Shown one piece after another: positions 33,490 through 42,884 of a stretch of 64,000 nt of DNA. The stretch's first letter is position 1; every line of letters starts with the position of its first letter. The notes below the pieces were generated by a model that was given only the letters and a program-made list of their open reading frames with translations, was not told where the DNA came from and did not search any database. Origin of the DNA: Lachnospiraceae bacterium (GTDB lineage Bacteria > Bacillota > Clostridia > Lachnospirales > Lachnospiraceae); NCBI GenBank assembly GCA_014804785.1, contig JAAUZD010000023.1, forward strand, positions 1-64,000, in the 5' to 3' direction. The position numbers were made by a program, and so were the translations under genes.

Positions 33490-34719
33490 ATGCTTGTTAC
33501 ATTAATACCGTTATTTGATGAAAATATGAGCGTGCAGGCCTACTCGTTATTTTCACAAAAGAACAATTACCTGTTAAATCCCAGCCTGCAGGGAACCGGG
33601 CAGAATGACGGCGCAGTTGATATACCGGGATTTGAGGTCATTCAGCTTGTAGGACTTGAGGCACTCGCTTCAGGCAAAGAAATATTCGTGACAGCAAATA
33701 ACATTTCCATATTTTCTGATCTCAATTCCCAGTGTCAGGCACCTCATGACCGTCTGGTTATCCTTATAGACAGTACGATTCCAGCTGAAGAAATGTACAT
33801 AAATAGACTCCGGGAACTTAAGGAAATGGGATATAAGCTGGCAATGCGTAAGCTGGCAGTATCCAGTTTTGAGGCATACCGTGAAGTTCTCCTTTTGATG
33901 GATTATATTTTTCTGGATCATAAGAAAGTTGATGTCACCAAGGCAAAGATATATTTTTCGAATGTGTATCCCAACATTCATATATGCGTGGTCAATATTC
34001 AGACACAGGAGATTTTTGAAAAGCTGAAAGAAGAGGGCGGCTATAAACTTTATGAGGGAGAGTTCTATCGTGTGCCGGTGACGAAGGGCGAAACGGAAGT
34101 GACGCCCCTAAAGATTAATTATATTGAGCTGCTTAATATGGTGAATGCGCCTGACTTTGATCTTACAAAGGCAGCGGATGTTATCGGAAGGGATACGGCG
34201 CTTGTCATTTCACTTCTTAAGATGGTAAATAGAATGACTGTAAATTCAGAGATTACTTCCATAAGACATGCGGCAGCGATGCTGGGGCAGCGGGAACTCA
34301 AAAAATGGATTAATGCCGCAGTGGCAAATAACCTGTATGCGGACAAGCCCAATGAAGTCACAAGGCTATCCTTGCTTCGGGCTAAATTTGCAGAGAATCT
34401 TGCGCCTATGTTTGATATCAGCAAGATGCAGACTTCAGAATTGTTCCTTATGGGGCTTTTCTCCGTATTGGATTTGATTTTAAATACATCCATGGACGAA
34501 GCGTTAAAGATGGTGGTGGTATCCAAGGAAATCAGGGAGGCGCTCGTTGACCATAAGGGTGTTCTGGCACCGGTTATGGAATTTGTATTGAAGTACGAGA
34601 AGGCTGATTGGCAGGAAATATCAAGACTGATGATTCTGCAGAATATTAGTATGACACAGGTTTACGACGCTTATATGCAGTCACTCCAGTGGTATTGTGA
34701 TTTGTTCACAAGAGAATAA
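33490..34719 (+). CDS. HDOD protein with degenerate EAL domain
   Basis: A 409-residue protein of the YuxH type. Residues 1 to about 200 align with an EAL domain, but the catalytic ELL/EAL glutamate is lost: where active enzymes read AYELLFR it has AYSLFSQK, so it should not hydrolyse cyclic di-GMP. Residues about 215-400 are an HDOD domain (IRHAAAMLGQRELKKWINA). Such proteins are signalling scaffolds, sometimes cyclic di-GMP sensors. The ATG at 33490 follows AAGGAG. TATAAT at 33429-33434 is a possible -10 element. A strong terminator closes the gene. Confidence 0.85.
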   Translation: MLVTLIPLFDENMSVQAYSLFSQKNNYLLNPSLQGTGQNDGAVDIPGFEVIQLVGLEALASGKEIFVTANNISIFSDLNSQCQAPHDRLVILIDSTIPAEEMYINRLRELKEMGYKLAMRKLAVSSFEAYREVLLLMDYIFLDHKKVDVTKAKIYFSNVYPNIHICVVNIQTQEIFEKLKEEGGYKLYEGEFYRVPVTKGETEVTPLKINYIELLNMVNAPDFDLTKAADVIGRDTALVISLLKMVNRMTVNSEITSIRHAAAMLGQRELKKWINAAVANNLYADKPNEVTRLSLLRAKFAENLAPMFDISKMQTSELFLMGLFSVLDLILNTSMDEALKMVVVSKEIREALVDHKGVLAPVMEFVLKYEKADWQEISRLMILQNISMTQVYDAYMQSLQWYCDLFTRE

Positions 34720-34726
34720 AATTACG

Positions 34727-34769
34727 AAAACAGAAGGACAGCCTGCCGAGCGGGTTGTCCTTCTGTTTT
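34727..34769. terminator. Bidirectional intrinsic terminator
   Basis: ACAGAAGGACAGCC pairs with GGTTGTCCTTCTGT, with AAAA before and TTTT after. It serves both the EAL-HDOD gene and the converging DUF4317 gene. Confidence 0.88.
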
Positions 34770-34803
34770 GAAAATTGTCATGCCGTATTTGGCAGGGCAG
34801 TTT

Positions 34804-35949
34804 TTATTCATAATCTGGGGTGTTATTATTGTTCCTGATGGTAATTCCATTTACTTCCACATGGTCGTTGATTTCAATTACCAGACAACGTTTACCCTCT
34901 AAAGTCATGGTGTTGACCAGATCCGCCCGGTCAGGGTTGACTTTAACGACTACATCAGGAGTCTTTACCTCAAAGGTTCTGGTATTTGCAACATTGTCAA
35001 CCATAAGGGAAGTACGCTCTCCAGCGGCGGCATCATAAAGCTTTTCAAAATCAGTCAGTTTTTCTTCTTCCACACCGCTTTTTTCAAACAGGCTCTTTAC
35101 CTGATGCTTGTCCAACATGAGGGGTTCAGGTATTTCCTTATGTTCTTCAATCATTTCCGTAAGGTTTTCATGGATATTCTTAACAACTTCATATTCCGCC
35201 TCATCCCCCAGGGTTTCTTCTATGAGCGCCTGAAAGGTTTCTTTCTGACTGCCAGCGGTAAGCGGCAGAAGAGCGCCTAAAATACCGTCTACAAATTCCG
35301 GGTGTGGCTCTTCTGGTTTTTTGGAATAGTAAAGGGTACCGTGGATATCAGCGCACCTGTCATTAAAGCTGGGGAACAGAAACCCGGTTTCCGGCAGTTC
35401 CACGACCCAGTCGCGGACTCTGTTGTGGAATTCATTGGTTTCGCTGTCGTAGCTTAAGCCCGGTTTAGAAAGATTTACAGGGCAGATACAGCAGAGGATA
35501 TATTCATAGACGCTGTCGGAGGCATCTTCCATGGTAAGTCCGTCGCTGGTTTTTCCGGGGACGTCATAAGCGTCATGAATCAGCAGGATCAGATAATTTC
35601 CCACATATTCATAGGAACCGATGACTTTGTCATAAAATTCTTCCAACAGGGCATCATCCTTCAATTTACTTTCCCTAAGCCGCATAAGAAATTCTTGTGT
35701 GCCCCCTTCTTCTTCGCTGGAAAGAGGGAATTCTAAGTTCAGCATATTTTTCCCGATGGACCCGGAAAGGGTTTTGCGCAGCAACTCAAAATATTTGAAG
35801 ATTTCTTCCTCGGGAAGCGAAAGAAAGGCTTCCTTAAATTCTGTTTTCTTGTTTTTTTCGCCGTCTACGTAACAGCCGCAGATCCTTGTGATGGAGCAGT
35901 TGCTGGGTGTATATAGCCGTTTGATTTCATTGATTTCCTGTTTAATCAT
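34804..35949 (-). CDS. DUF4317 protein
   Basis: A 381-residue soluble protein that matches the DUF4317 pattern as I know it: EINEIKRLYTPSNCSITRI at the start, CGCYVDGEKNK, VGNYLILLIHDAYDVPGKT, and the middle GFLFPSFNDRCADIHGTLYY. No membrane segment. The family is nearly confined to Clostridia and has no known function. It lies 12 bases downstream of the large activase gene and shares its transcript, so a link to that enzyme is possible but unproven. Confidence 0.82.
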   Translation of the reverse strand: MIKQEINEIKRLYTPSNCSITRICGCYVDGEKNKKTEFKEAFLSLPEEEIFKYFELLRKTLSGSIGKNMLNLEFPLSSEEEGGTQEFLMRLRESKLKDDALLEEFYDKVIGSYEYVGNYLILLIHDAYDVPGKTSDGLTMEDASDSVYEYILCCICPVNLSKPGLSYDSETNEFHNRVRDWVVELPETGFLFPSFNDRCADIHGTLYYSKKPEEPHPEFVDGILGALLPLTAGSQKETFQALIEETLGDEAEYEVVKNIHENLTEMIEEHKEIPEPLMLDKHQVKSLFEKSGVEEEKLTDFEKLYDAAAGERTSLMVDNVANTRTFEVKTPDVVVKVNPDRADLVNTMTLEGKRCLVIEINDHVEVNGITIRNNNNTPDYE

Positions 35950-35961
35950 ATAATTTCCCCT

Positions 35962-38900
35962 TTAAGCGGTTTCCTGTGCGTTTCCTTCCTGCCCAGGATG
36001 TTTTGTGGAATCTTTTTGTGTTTTCAGATTTTTATGGGCAGTGGAGAGCATCAGCTTAATTCTGTTTAACTGATTGACTTCACTGGCACCGGGATCATAG
36101 TCAATTGCAACGATATTACTTAAAGGATACTGCCTGCGCAGTTCCTTGATGACGCCTTTGCCGACTACATGATTTGGAAGGCAGGCAAAAGGCTGTGTAC
36201 ACACGATATTGTTCACGCCCTCATGGATCAGTGCTACCATTTCACCGGTCAGAAACCAGCCTTCCCCGGTCTGGTTGCCGATGGAGACAATAGGCTTTGC
36301 ATATTCAACCGTCTGATAGATGCTGGTAGGAGGAGTGAAATGCCTGCTCCTTGCAAGGGCTTTAGAAGCGCTGCCACGCAAAAATTCAAGAGCGTTAATG
36401 CCGAATCTTGAAATGAGCGCCGCTTTTTTGCTCATGCCCAGTTCATCTGCCTTGTAAATCTGGTTATAGAAGCAGTAAAGCATAAAGTCCAAAAGATCAG
36501 GAACAACGGCCTCAGCACCTTCAGCTTCCAGTAATTCCACCAAATGATTGTTTGCGGCAGGTGCAAATTTTACCAGGATTTCACCTACAATACCTACTTT
36601 AGGTTTTACTTCGTCAGTGATGGGGATAGCATCAAAATCTTCCACTATCTGGCGGCACATTTTACGGAAAGTGAAGATATTCATGTGCTTTGCAGATACG
36701 AAATTCTGACATTTTTTCAGCCACTTTTGATGAAGTGCTTCCACGCTTCCCTTTTCCTTCTCATAAGGACGCATGCGGTAGATGCAACGCATGAAGATAT
36801 CTCCAAATACAGCGCCGTAGGCAGCACGCATCAGCATGTCAAGATTCAAATGAAAGCCGGGATTAGATTCGATACCTGCCATATTAAGGGAGATAACGGG
36901 AATCTGCGGCATTCCGGCCTTTTCCAAGGCTCTGCGGATAAAGCCTACATAGTTGGTGGCACGGCATCCGCCGCCGGTCTGGGTCATGATGACGGCTACT
37001 TTATTTAAATCATATTTTCCGGAAAGCAGGGCATCCATAATCTGCCCTACCACCATAAGAGAAGGGTAGCATGCATCATTGTTCACGTATTTAAGTCCTA
37101 CATCTACAGCCCGTTTGTTGTCGTTGGAAAGCACTTCAAAACGATAGCCGCAGGCGCTGAAAGCAGGCTCTAAAATATCAAAATGAATAGGCGACATCTG
37201 AGGACACAGAATCGTATACTCCTTCCGCATCTCCTCTGTAAATTTTACCTTATCGATAGCGGAAGAATGAATGGTCCGCTGTTTATTTTGTTTTTCCCTG
37301 ACGCGGATAGCAGAGAGCAGGGAGCGGATTCTGATTCTGGCGGCGCCCAGATTGTTTACTTCGTCAATTTTAAGACAGGTATAAATCTTGTCTGAACCCG
37401 TCAGGATATCGTTGACCTGATCGGTGGTAACGGCATCCAGACCGCAACCGAAAGAGTTTAACTGGATCAAATCCAGATAATCCACAGTCTTTACATAACT
37501 TGCCGCAGCATAAAGCCGTGAGTGGTACATCCACTGGTCGGAAACGATAAGCGGACGCTCCGGCTTAGAAAGATGGGAGATGGAATCCTCTGTCAGCACG
37601 GCGATGCCATAGGAGGTAATCAGTTCAGGAATGCCGTGATTGATTTCAGGATCGATGTGATAGGGGCGTCCGGCAAGTACGATACCGCGCTTTTTGTTTT
37701 CCTTCAGATAAGAGAGTACCTCTTCACCCTTATCCTGCATATCTTTTCTCGCTTTAGCAAGTTCTTCCCAGCCAAGGGAAGCTGCCTCCACCACTTCTTC
37801 TACAGGCAACTCTTTGAATTCTTTTGTGAGCGCCTCTGATATCGTTTTTAAATCCCGGAAAGACATAAAAGGATTGCGCAGAACGGCTTCCCCTCTGCCG
37901 ATTTCCTCCACGTTATTTTTAATATTTTCGGAGTAAGAAGTTACAATGGGACAATTGTAGTGATTGTTTGCCTCATCAAACTCATTGCGCTCGTAAAAGA
38001 GGGCAGGGTAGAAGATAAAGTCCACCTTCTGATTGATCAGCCAGCTCACATGTCCGTGTGCCAGCTTTGCAGGGTAGCATTCCGATTCGCTGGGAATAGA
38101 TTCGATTCCCAGCTCGTAAATCTTCCGGTTAGAGACGGGAGATAACAGAACCCGGTAGCCTAATTTTGTAAAGAAGGTAAACCAGAAGGGGTAATTTTCA
38201 TACATATTAAGGACACGGGGGATTCCCACGACGCCCCGCGTTGCTTCATCGGCAGCAAGAGGCTCGTATCCGAAAATGCGTTTTAATTTATAGTCAAAAA
38301 GATTGGGAACGCCGTTTTCGTTTTTCTGCTTTCCAAGACCGCGCTCACAGCGATTGCCTGAAATGTACTGGCGTCCGCCGGTAAATTTATTGATGGTAAG
38401 GCGGCAGTTGTTAGTGCAGCCTTTGCATTTTGCCATGCTGGTATCAAACTGCAGTGTATTGATCTTCTCAAAAGAGAGCATAGAGGTCTCGTAACCTTCG
38501 CTGTAACGCTCTCTGGCAATCAGGGCAGCGCCGAAAGCGCCCATGATACCTGCAATATCAGGACGGATAGCTTCACAGCCGGCAATCTTCTCAAAGCTTC
38601 TAAGAACGGCATCATTATAGAAGGTTCCGCCCTGTACCACAATGTTTTCGCCAAGTTCTGAGGCATCAGAAACCTTTATGACCTTAAACAGGGCATTTTT
38701 GATAACGGAATAGGCAAGTCCGGCGGAAATATCCGGCACGGAAGCGCCTTCCTTTTGCGCCTGTTTTACCTTGGAATTCATGAACACGGTACATCTGGTA
38801 CCGAGGTCAATGGGATGTTCGGCAAAAAGAGCAGCGCGGGCAAAGTCCTCCACAGTATAGTTTAAGGATTTGGCAAAAGTCTCAATAAAAGAACCGCAGC

Positions 38901-40245
38901 CTGATGAACATGCCTCATTGAGCTGTACGCTGTCTACCGTCTGATTTTTGATTTTGATACATTTCATATCCTGTCCGCCGATATCCAAAATACAGTCTAC
39001 CTGCGGATTAAAGAAAGCGGCAGCATAGTAGTGGGCAACCGTTTCCACTTCCCCATCATCTAAAAGGAAAGCAGCTTTCATCAGCGCCTCGCCGTAACCA
39101 GTGGAGCAGGAGCGCACAATCGTCACATCATCAGGGAGAAGGGAATAAATTTCCTTGATAGAGCGAATAGCTGTTTTTAAAGGGCTTCCGTCATTGCTGC
39201 TGTAAAAGGAATACAAAAGAGAACCGTCTTCGCCCACCAGCGCAACCTTGGTGGTAGTGCTGCCGGCATCAATGCCCAGATAGCAGTTGCCATGGTAGGA
39301 AGAAAGCTGATCTGTTCCGACCCGGGCTTTGGCATGGCGTGATTTAAAACCTTCATATTCCTCCGGTGAAGAAAATAAGGGTTCCATACGTTCGACTTCA
39401 AATTCCATTTTAATATCGGAGGAGAGTTTTTTCACCATTTCCTCCATAGTATAAGAAACATCTTCTTTGGCGTTTAATGCGGAACCGATTGCCGCAAACA
39501 GATGCGAATGATCAGTTTCAATCGTATGTTCTTCATCCAGCTTTAAGGTGCGGATGAACGCCGCTTTAAGCTCGGAAAGAAAATGTAAGGGACCGCCTAA
39601 AAAAGCAACATGTCCCCTGATAGGCTTTCCGCAGGCAAGACCGCTTATGGTCTGGTTGACCACAGCCTGAAAAATAGAAGCGGATAAATCTTCCTTTGTG
39701 GCGCCGTCGTTAATTAGAGGCTGGATATCGGATTTTGCAAATACACCGCATCTTGCAGCGATGGTGTAAAGAGAATGGTAATTTTTCGCATATTCGTTAA
39801 GACCAGTGGCGTCCGTCTGTAATAAAGAAGCCATCTGATCAATAAAAGAGCCGGTACCGCCTGCGCAGATACCGTTCATACGCTGTTCAACATTGCCGCC
39901 TTCAAAATAAATAATCTTGGCATCCTCTCCGCCAAGCTCAATGGCAACATCTGTTTTAGGAGCAAGTTCCTTTAAAGCGGTGGCAACTGAAATGACCTCT
40001 TGTACAAAAGGAACCGCTAAATGGTTGGCAAGGGTTAGACCGCCCGAGCCGGTTATCATTGGATGAAGTTTTATATTTCCTAATTGCCCATATGCTTCCT
40101 GTAATAAATCAGAAAGGGTTTCCCTGATATTGGCAAAGTGTCTTTTATAATCGGAAAATAGGATATTATGAGCATCATCCAGTATAGCAATCTTGACAGT
40201 GGTCGAGCCAATGTCAATGCCTAAAGTATTGTATTGATTGTCCAT
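35962..40245 (-). CDS. Giant double 2-hydroxyacyl-CoA dehydratase activase-related protein
   Basis: A 1427-residue ATPase and Fe-S protein. Residues 1-260 are one BadF/BadG/HgdC-type activase domain ([21 protein letters not shown]), and 320-600 a second ([30 protein letters not shown]). A cysteine motif CKGCTNNCR lies near 605, followed by the DUF2229 region and a C-terminal part related to the dehydratase subunits ([33 protein letters not shown]). True activases use ATP to drive an electron into hydroxyacyl-CoA dehydratases, with a bridging [4Fe-4S] cluster held by Cys as in both CAGGTG/CSSGCG sites. No dehydratase genes are nearby. Such fused proteins are widespread in anaerobes, role unknown. 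Confidence 0.9.
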   Translation of the reverse strand: MDNQYNTLGIDIGSTTVKIAILDDAHNILFSDYKRHFANIRETLSDLLQEAYGQLGNIKLHPMITGSGGLTLANHLAVPFVQEVISVATALKELAPKTDVAIELGGEDAKIIYFEGGNVEQRMNGICAGGTGSFIDQMASLLQTDATGLNEYAKNYHSLYTIAARCGVFAKSDIQPLINDGATKEDLSASIFQAVVNQTISGLACGKPIRGHVAFLGGPLHFLSELKAAFIRTLKLDEEHTIETDHSHLFAAIGSALNAKEDVSYTMEEMVKKLSSDIKMEFEVERMEPLFSSPEEYEGFKSRHAKARVGTDQLSSYHGNCYLGIDAGSTTTKVALVGEDGSLLYSFYSSNDGSPLKTAIRSIKEIYSLLPDDVTIVRSCSTGYGEALMKAAFLLDDGEVETVAHYYAAAFFNPQVDCILDIGGQDMKCIKIKNQTVDSVQLNEACSSGCGSFIETFAKSLNYTVEDFARAALFAEHPIDLGTRCTVFMNSKVKQAQKEGASVPDISAGLAYSVIKNALFKVIKVSDASELGENIVVQGGTFYNDAVLRSFEKIAGCEAIRPDIAGIMGAFGAALIARERYSEGYETSMLSFEKINTLQFDTSMAKCKGCTNNCRLTINKFTGGRQYISGNRCERGLGKQKNENGVPNLFDYKLKRIFGYEPLAADEATRGVVGIPRVLNMYENYPFWFTFFTKLGYRVLLSPVSNRKIYELGIESIPSESECYPAKLAHGHVSWLINQKVDFIFYPALFYERNEFDEANNHYNCPIVTSYSENIKNNVEEIGRGEAVLRNPFMSFRDLKTISEALTKEFKELPVEEVVEAASLGWEELAKARKDMQDKGEEVLSYLKENKKRGIVLAGRPYHIDPEINHGIPELITSYGIAVLTEDSISHLSKPERPLIVSDQWMYHSRLYAAASYVKTVDYLDLIQLNSFGCGLDAVTTDQVNDILTGSDKIYTCLKIDEVNNLGAARIRIRSLLSAIRVREKQNKQRTIHSSAIDKVKFTEEMRKEYTILCPQMSPIHFDILEPAFSACGYRFEVLSNDNKRAVDVGLKYVNNDACYPSLMVVGQIMDALLSGKYDLNKVAVIMTQTGGGCRATNYVGFIRRALEKAGMPQIPVISLNMAGIESNPGFHLNLDMLMRAAYGAVFGDIFMRCIYRMRPYEKEKGSVEALHQKWLKKCQNFVSAKHMNIFTFRKMCRQIVEDFDAIPITDEVKPKVGIVGEILVKFAPAANNHLVELLEAEGAEAVVPDLLDFMLYCFYNQIYKADELGMSKKAALISRFGINALEFLRGSASKALARSRHFTPPTSIYQTVEYAKPIVSIGNQTGEGWFLTGEMVALIHEGVNNIVCTQPFACLPNHVVGKGVIKELRRQYPLSNIVAIDYDPGASEVNQLNRIKLMLSTAHKNLKTQKDSTKHPGQEGNAQETA

Positions 40246-40284
40246 AATCTACCGCCTTTCAACAAAAATATGACATGCTTAGTA

Positions 40285-40313
40285 ATTATACGACACGAAA
40301 ATTCAAAATGCAA
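40285..40313 (-). promoter_or_regulatory. Promoter for the activase-DUF4317 operon
   Basis: On the - strand TTGCAT (40313-40308), a 17-base spacer and TATAAT (40290-40285) lie 40 bases before the activase ATG. Confidence 0.75.
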
Positions 40314-40375
40314 CGCAGGAAACGAAACATTTTGTAAAGAAAAAATTGTAAAATTCTAAAAAAACAATGGCTTTA

Positions 40376-40404
40376 TTTACAATTGAAGCAGGGGATGTTA
40401 GAAT
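40376..40404 (+). promoter_or_regulatory. Promoter for the rhomboid-like gene
   Basis: TTTACA (40376-40381), a 17-base spacer ending in TGT, and TAGAAT (40399-40404). The TG two bases before the -10 makes it an extended -10 promoter. It diverges from the activase promoter about 60 bases away. Confidence 0.65.
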
Positions 40405-40477
40405 ATATGATATTTCACGAGTGGTAATGAATGAACCTTTGAGAAAGTAAAAGGTTATAGACAAATGGAGGCTGTAT

Positions 40478-41317
40478 ATGAAATTCACTAGTAATTTCGA
40501 AAAAAAATTTGGCAAATATGCAATTAAAAATCTGTCGCTTGTACTAATTATATGTTACGCCTGCGGATATGTATTTGAACTGACCGCCCCAAGCGTTTTC
40601 CAGTATTTGTATTTGAATCCCTACCTGATTCTTTTTCACGGACAGGTATGGAGACTGATTACCTGGGTAATCGTACCGCCGTCAAACTTTGACTTTTTCA
40701 CGCTTTTGATGCTCTATTTTTATTATTCGCTGGGAACGACGCTGGAACGTACATGGGGAACATACAGATATAATGTCTATATTTTTTCGGGGATATTGTT
40801 TACCATATTGGGGGCCTTCCTGCTGTTCGGCATCGGACTGCTTGGAGGGAAAATGATAGTGGGAAATATGATGACGTTCAGCACATATTATGTGAATATG
40901 TCCATATTCCTTGCATTTGCAGCGACTTATCCGAACATGCAGATTCTATTGTTCTTTTTCATACCAATCAAGGTCAAAATTCTTGGCATCATATATGGGG
41001 CGATGTTGATTTTGGGATTCCTTGCAGGATCGATAGATAGGAAAGTTGTGATTGCAGCATCTCTCATGAATTTTATTGTATTTTTTATTACAGGCAGGGG
41101 CAAGGTGCATATGACGCCCAGGCAGGCGAAGCGCAGGCAGGAATTTAAGAGAGAGGTCAAAAAGACAACGAAGGTCACGAGGCATAAATGTGCAGTCTGC
41201 GGAAGAACAGAAGAGACGAATCCGGAATTGGAATTTAGGTTCTGCTCTAAATGTGACGGTAATTATGAGTATTGTCAGGATCATCTCTTTACACATTCAC
41301 ATGTTAAAATGAAATAA
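40478..41317 (+). CDS. Rhomboid-like membrane protein with C-terminal zinc finger, probably inactive
   Basis: A 279-residue protein. Residues 15-205 hold six hydrophobic helices with rhomboid/derlin features: GQVWRLITWVIVPPS and YSLGTTLERTWGTYRYNVY. The protease's GxSG serine and second histidine are not seen (the region reads MTFSTYYVNMSIFLAFA), so it should be a pseudoprotease. A basic linker (TPRQAKRRQEFKREVKK) leads to a zinc finger: CAVCG, CSKCDGNYEYCQDHLFTHSH. GGAGG precedes the ATG. Inactive rhomboids bind and route membrane clients; the cytoplasmic finger could recruit a partner. Followed by the sigma-like gene. Confidence 0.75.
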   Translation: MKFTSNFEKKFGKYAIKNLSLVLIICYACGYVFELTAPSVFQYLYLNPYLILFHGQVWRLITWVIVPPSNFDFFTLLMLYFYYSLGTTLERTWGTYRYNVYIFSGILFTILGAFLLFGIGLLGGKMIVGNMMTFSTYYVNMSIFLAFAATYPNMQILLFFFIPIKVKILGIIYGAMLILGFLAGSIDRKVVIAASLMNFIVFFITGRGKVHMTPRQAKRRQEFKREVKKTTKVTRHKCAVCGRTEETNPELEFRFCSKCDGNYEYCQDHLFTHSHVKMK

Positions 41318-41372
41318 GAAGATATTAACGCAGTATCGAAGATTGTGTCTGCGGCATGCAGGAGGTATATAG

Positions 41373-42113
41373 ATGGAAACAAATCAGGAAGTTTTATTTG
41401 CCAGAACCCTTGAAGAGGTAAAAAGGCAGGCGAAAGAACAGCAGAATTGTATTTCCGAGCAACAGGTGCGGGATGCTTTTGAGCAGCTGCACTTATCTGA
41501 GGAACAGTTTGGTCTGGTATTCGACTATCTAAAAAAGCATAAGATAGGCATCGACGAGCCTGTGAATCTGGATGAGTATCTTTCTGATGAAGAAATGGAC
41601 TATCTGGAAGAATATAAAAAAGAACTGGCAATGTTGGAGGAGGTCAGCGAGGGAGAAAAGGAAGCCACGATTCTCTCCGCCATGGCTGGAGAACGGGATG
41701 CCCAGAAGAAGTTAATCTCGTTATATCTTCCCCAAGTAGTAGAAGTTTCCAAACTTTATTCAGGGCAGGGCGTTTTTCTGGAAGACCTGATCGGAGAAGG
41801 AAATGTAGCGCTTTCCATGGGCGTTGCAATGCTGGGATGTCTGGAACATGCGAAGGAAGCGGAAGGCATGCTGATGAAAATGATCATGGATGCCATGGAG
41901 AATTGCATCAATGAAAATATGCAGGAGGCAGATAAGGACCAAAAGGTAGTGGACCGCGTTAACAAGGTGGCAGATAAAGCAAGGGAACTTGCCGCAGAAC
42001 TTCACAGGAAAGTGACTGTAGAAGAACTTGCAAAGGAGAGCGGAATGTCGGAGAAGACGGTACGGGAGGCAATGCGTATGAGCGGCTTTGCCATAGAGGA
42101 TCTGGAAGGATAG
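41373..42113 (+). CDS. Sigma-70-like protein lacking region 4
   Basis: A 246-residue protein. Residues 20-60 resemble sigma region 1.1 (ISEQQVRDAFEQLHLSEE, then GIDEP). Residues 97-145 match regions 2.1-2.2, the core-polymerase clamp (LISLYLPQVVEVSKLYSGQG, LEDLIGEGNVALSMGVA). The part that should be 2.3-2.4, for -10 recognition and melting, is unlike any sigma (CLEHAKEAEGMLMKMIMDAM). Residues 190-240 resemble region 3 (ELHRKVTVEELAKESGMSEK), and region 4 is absent. It could bind RNA polymerase without selecting promoters. It is followed after 14 bases by a partner gene. Identification as sigma-like is firm; function is unknown. Confidence 0.75.
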   Translation: METNQEVLFARTLEEVKRQAKEQQNCISEQQVRDAFEQLHLSEEQFGLVFDYLKKHKIGIDEPVNLDEYLSDEEMDYLEEYKKELAMLEEVSEGEKEATILSAMAGERDAQKKLISLYLPQVVEVSKLYSGQGVFLEDLIGEGNVALSMGVAMLGCLEHAKEAEGMLMKMIMDAMENCINENMQEADKDQKVVDRVNKVADKARELAAELHRKVTVEELAKESGMSEKTVREAMRMSGFAIEDLEG

Positions 42114-42127
42114 AGTGAAAACAGCTT

Positions 42128-42565
42128 ATGAACATAAAAGGAAATGTAACGCAGTATGAGGATTTTAAATATGTACTCCAGGACGTAGGAAGTATTTATC
42201 TTGGAGCAGGCTTCTCCTATGAAGAGCTATTGGAGCATGAGATGATTCCCTTTAAGCTTAAAGCAATCCTGACACAATACATATTAAAGGAAGCAGCTCC
42301 TGACACAACCCTGGAAAGCCAGTTCTATTATATGGAGGAAAATACCTTTCTGTATGAGACTTTCCAGCAACTAAAGATACGCGTGAAGGTGCAGATACAG
42401 GAGGAAAAGAGAGATCTTCTGGGTAAAACTAAAATCAAATACCAGGAAAAAATATTCCCGCTGAAAGAGTTTGCACAGATGAATCTGGCAAGAAAAAAGG
42501 CATCTGGGGTGCTGGTGAGGGAGATTATTATTTCAAAACTGGGGATGATGACCTTTAGTTTATAA
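42128..42565 (+). CDS. Unknown protein paired with the sigma-like gene
   Basis: A 145-residue soluble protein I cannot place. It is mostly helical with basic stretches (EEKRDLLGKTKIKYQEK) and no membrane segment, signal or cysteine. It lies 14 bases after the sigma-like gene and must share its transcript. There is only a weak ribosome site (GTGAAAAC). It could be a partner or antagonist of the sigma-like protein. Confidence 0.6.
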   Translation: MNIKGNVTQYEDFKYVLQDVGSIYLGAGFSYEELLEHEMIPFKLKAILTQYILKEAAPDTTLESQFYYMEENTFLYETFQQLKIRVKVQIQEEKRDLLGKTKIKYQEKIFPLKEFAQMNLARKKASGVLVREIIISKLGMMTFSL

Positions 42566-42684
42566 TTAATTTGCAGGGGGTCAAGGAGATCGCACAGGAT
42601 AGGTAAATATTCCAACGTCTTGGAGCGTACGGTTAGCCATCTTGTAAAAAACACAAAATATTTTAAATTTTTACAAAAAAGTAC

Positions 42685-42713
42685 TTGCAAAGCAGAAGCG
42701 AACCTGTTATACT
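42685..42713 (+). promoter_or_regulatory. Strong promoter ahead of a candidate small RNA
   Basis: TTGCAA (42685-42690), a 17-base spacer ending TGT, and TATACT (42708-42713). Both hexamers and the extended -10 TG are near consensus. Transcription should begin near 42720, yet no start codon with a ribosome site follows before the terminator at 42776. Confidence 0.75.
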
Positions 42714-42719
42714 TTATTT

Positions 42720-42813
42720 GCAGTCAAGGAGAAATCCAGACTGAGTAATTTTTGGTAAAATTCCCCTTTTACACTGAGCGGGTTGGAAACTTTGTTTCCA
42801 CCCGCTCTTTTAT
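42720..42813 (+). ncRNA. Candidate small RNA of about 95 nt
   Basis: A near-consensus promoter and a strong terminator bound this stretch, with no open frame between them. Inside lie a short hairpin (GTAAAA, loop TTCCCC, TTTTAC near 42756-42771) and the terminator stem. The 319-base gap between the 145-residue protein gene and the M16C peptidase gene contains nothing else except a second possible promoter (TATACT at 42831). It is either an independent small RNA or a transcription-attenuation leader of the peptidase gene. I do not recognise an RNA family. Confidence 0.55.
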
Positions 42814-42816
42814 TTC
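42776..42816 (+). terminator. Intrinsic terminator of the candidate small RNA
   Basis: GAGCGGGTTGGAAAC pairs with GTTTCCACCCGCTC (one bulged base) around a TTT loop, followed by TTTTATTT. GC-rich and very stable. Confidence 0.85.
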
Positions 42817-42884
42817 CGCGAAAGATAGGGTATACTATACAACGAATGATGCCGTTTTTACGGTAGGAGGAAAGGATAACATAT

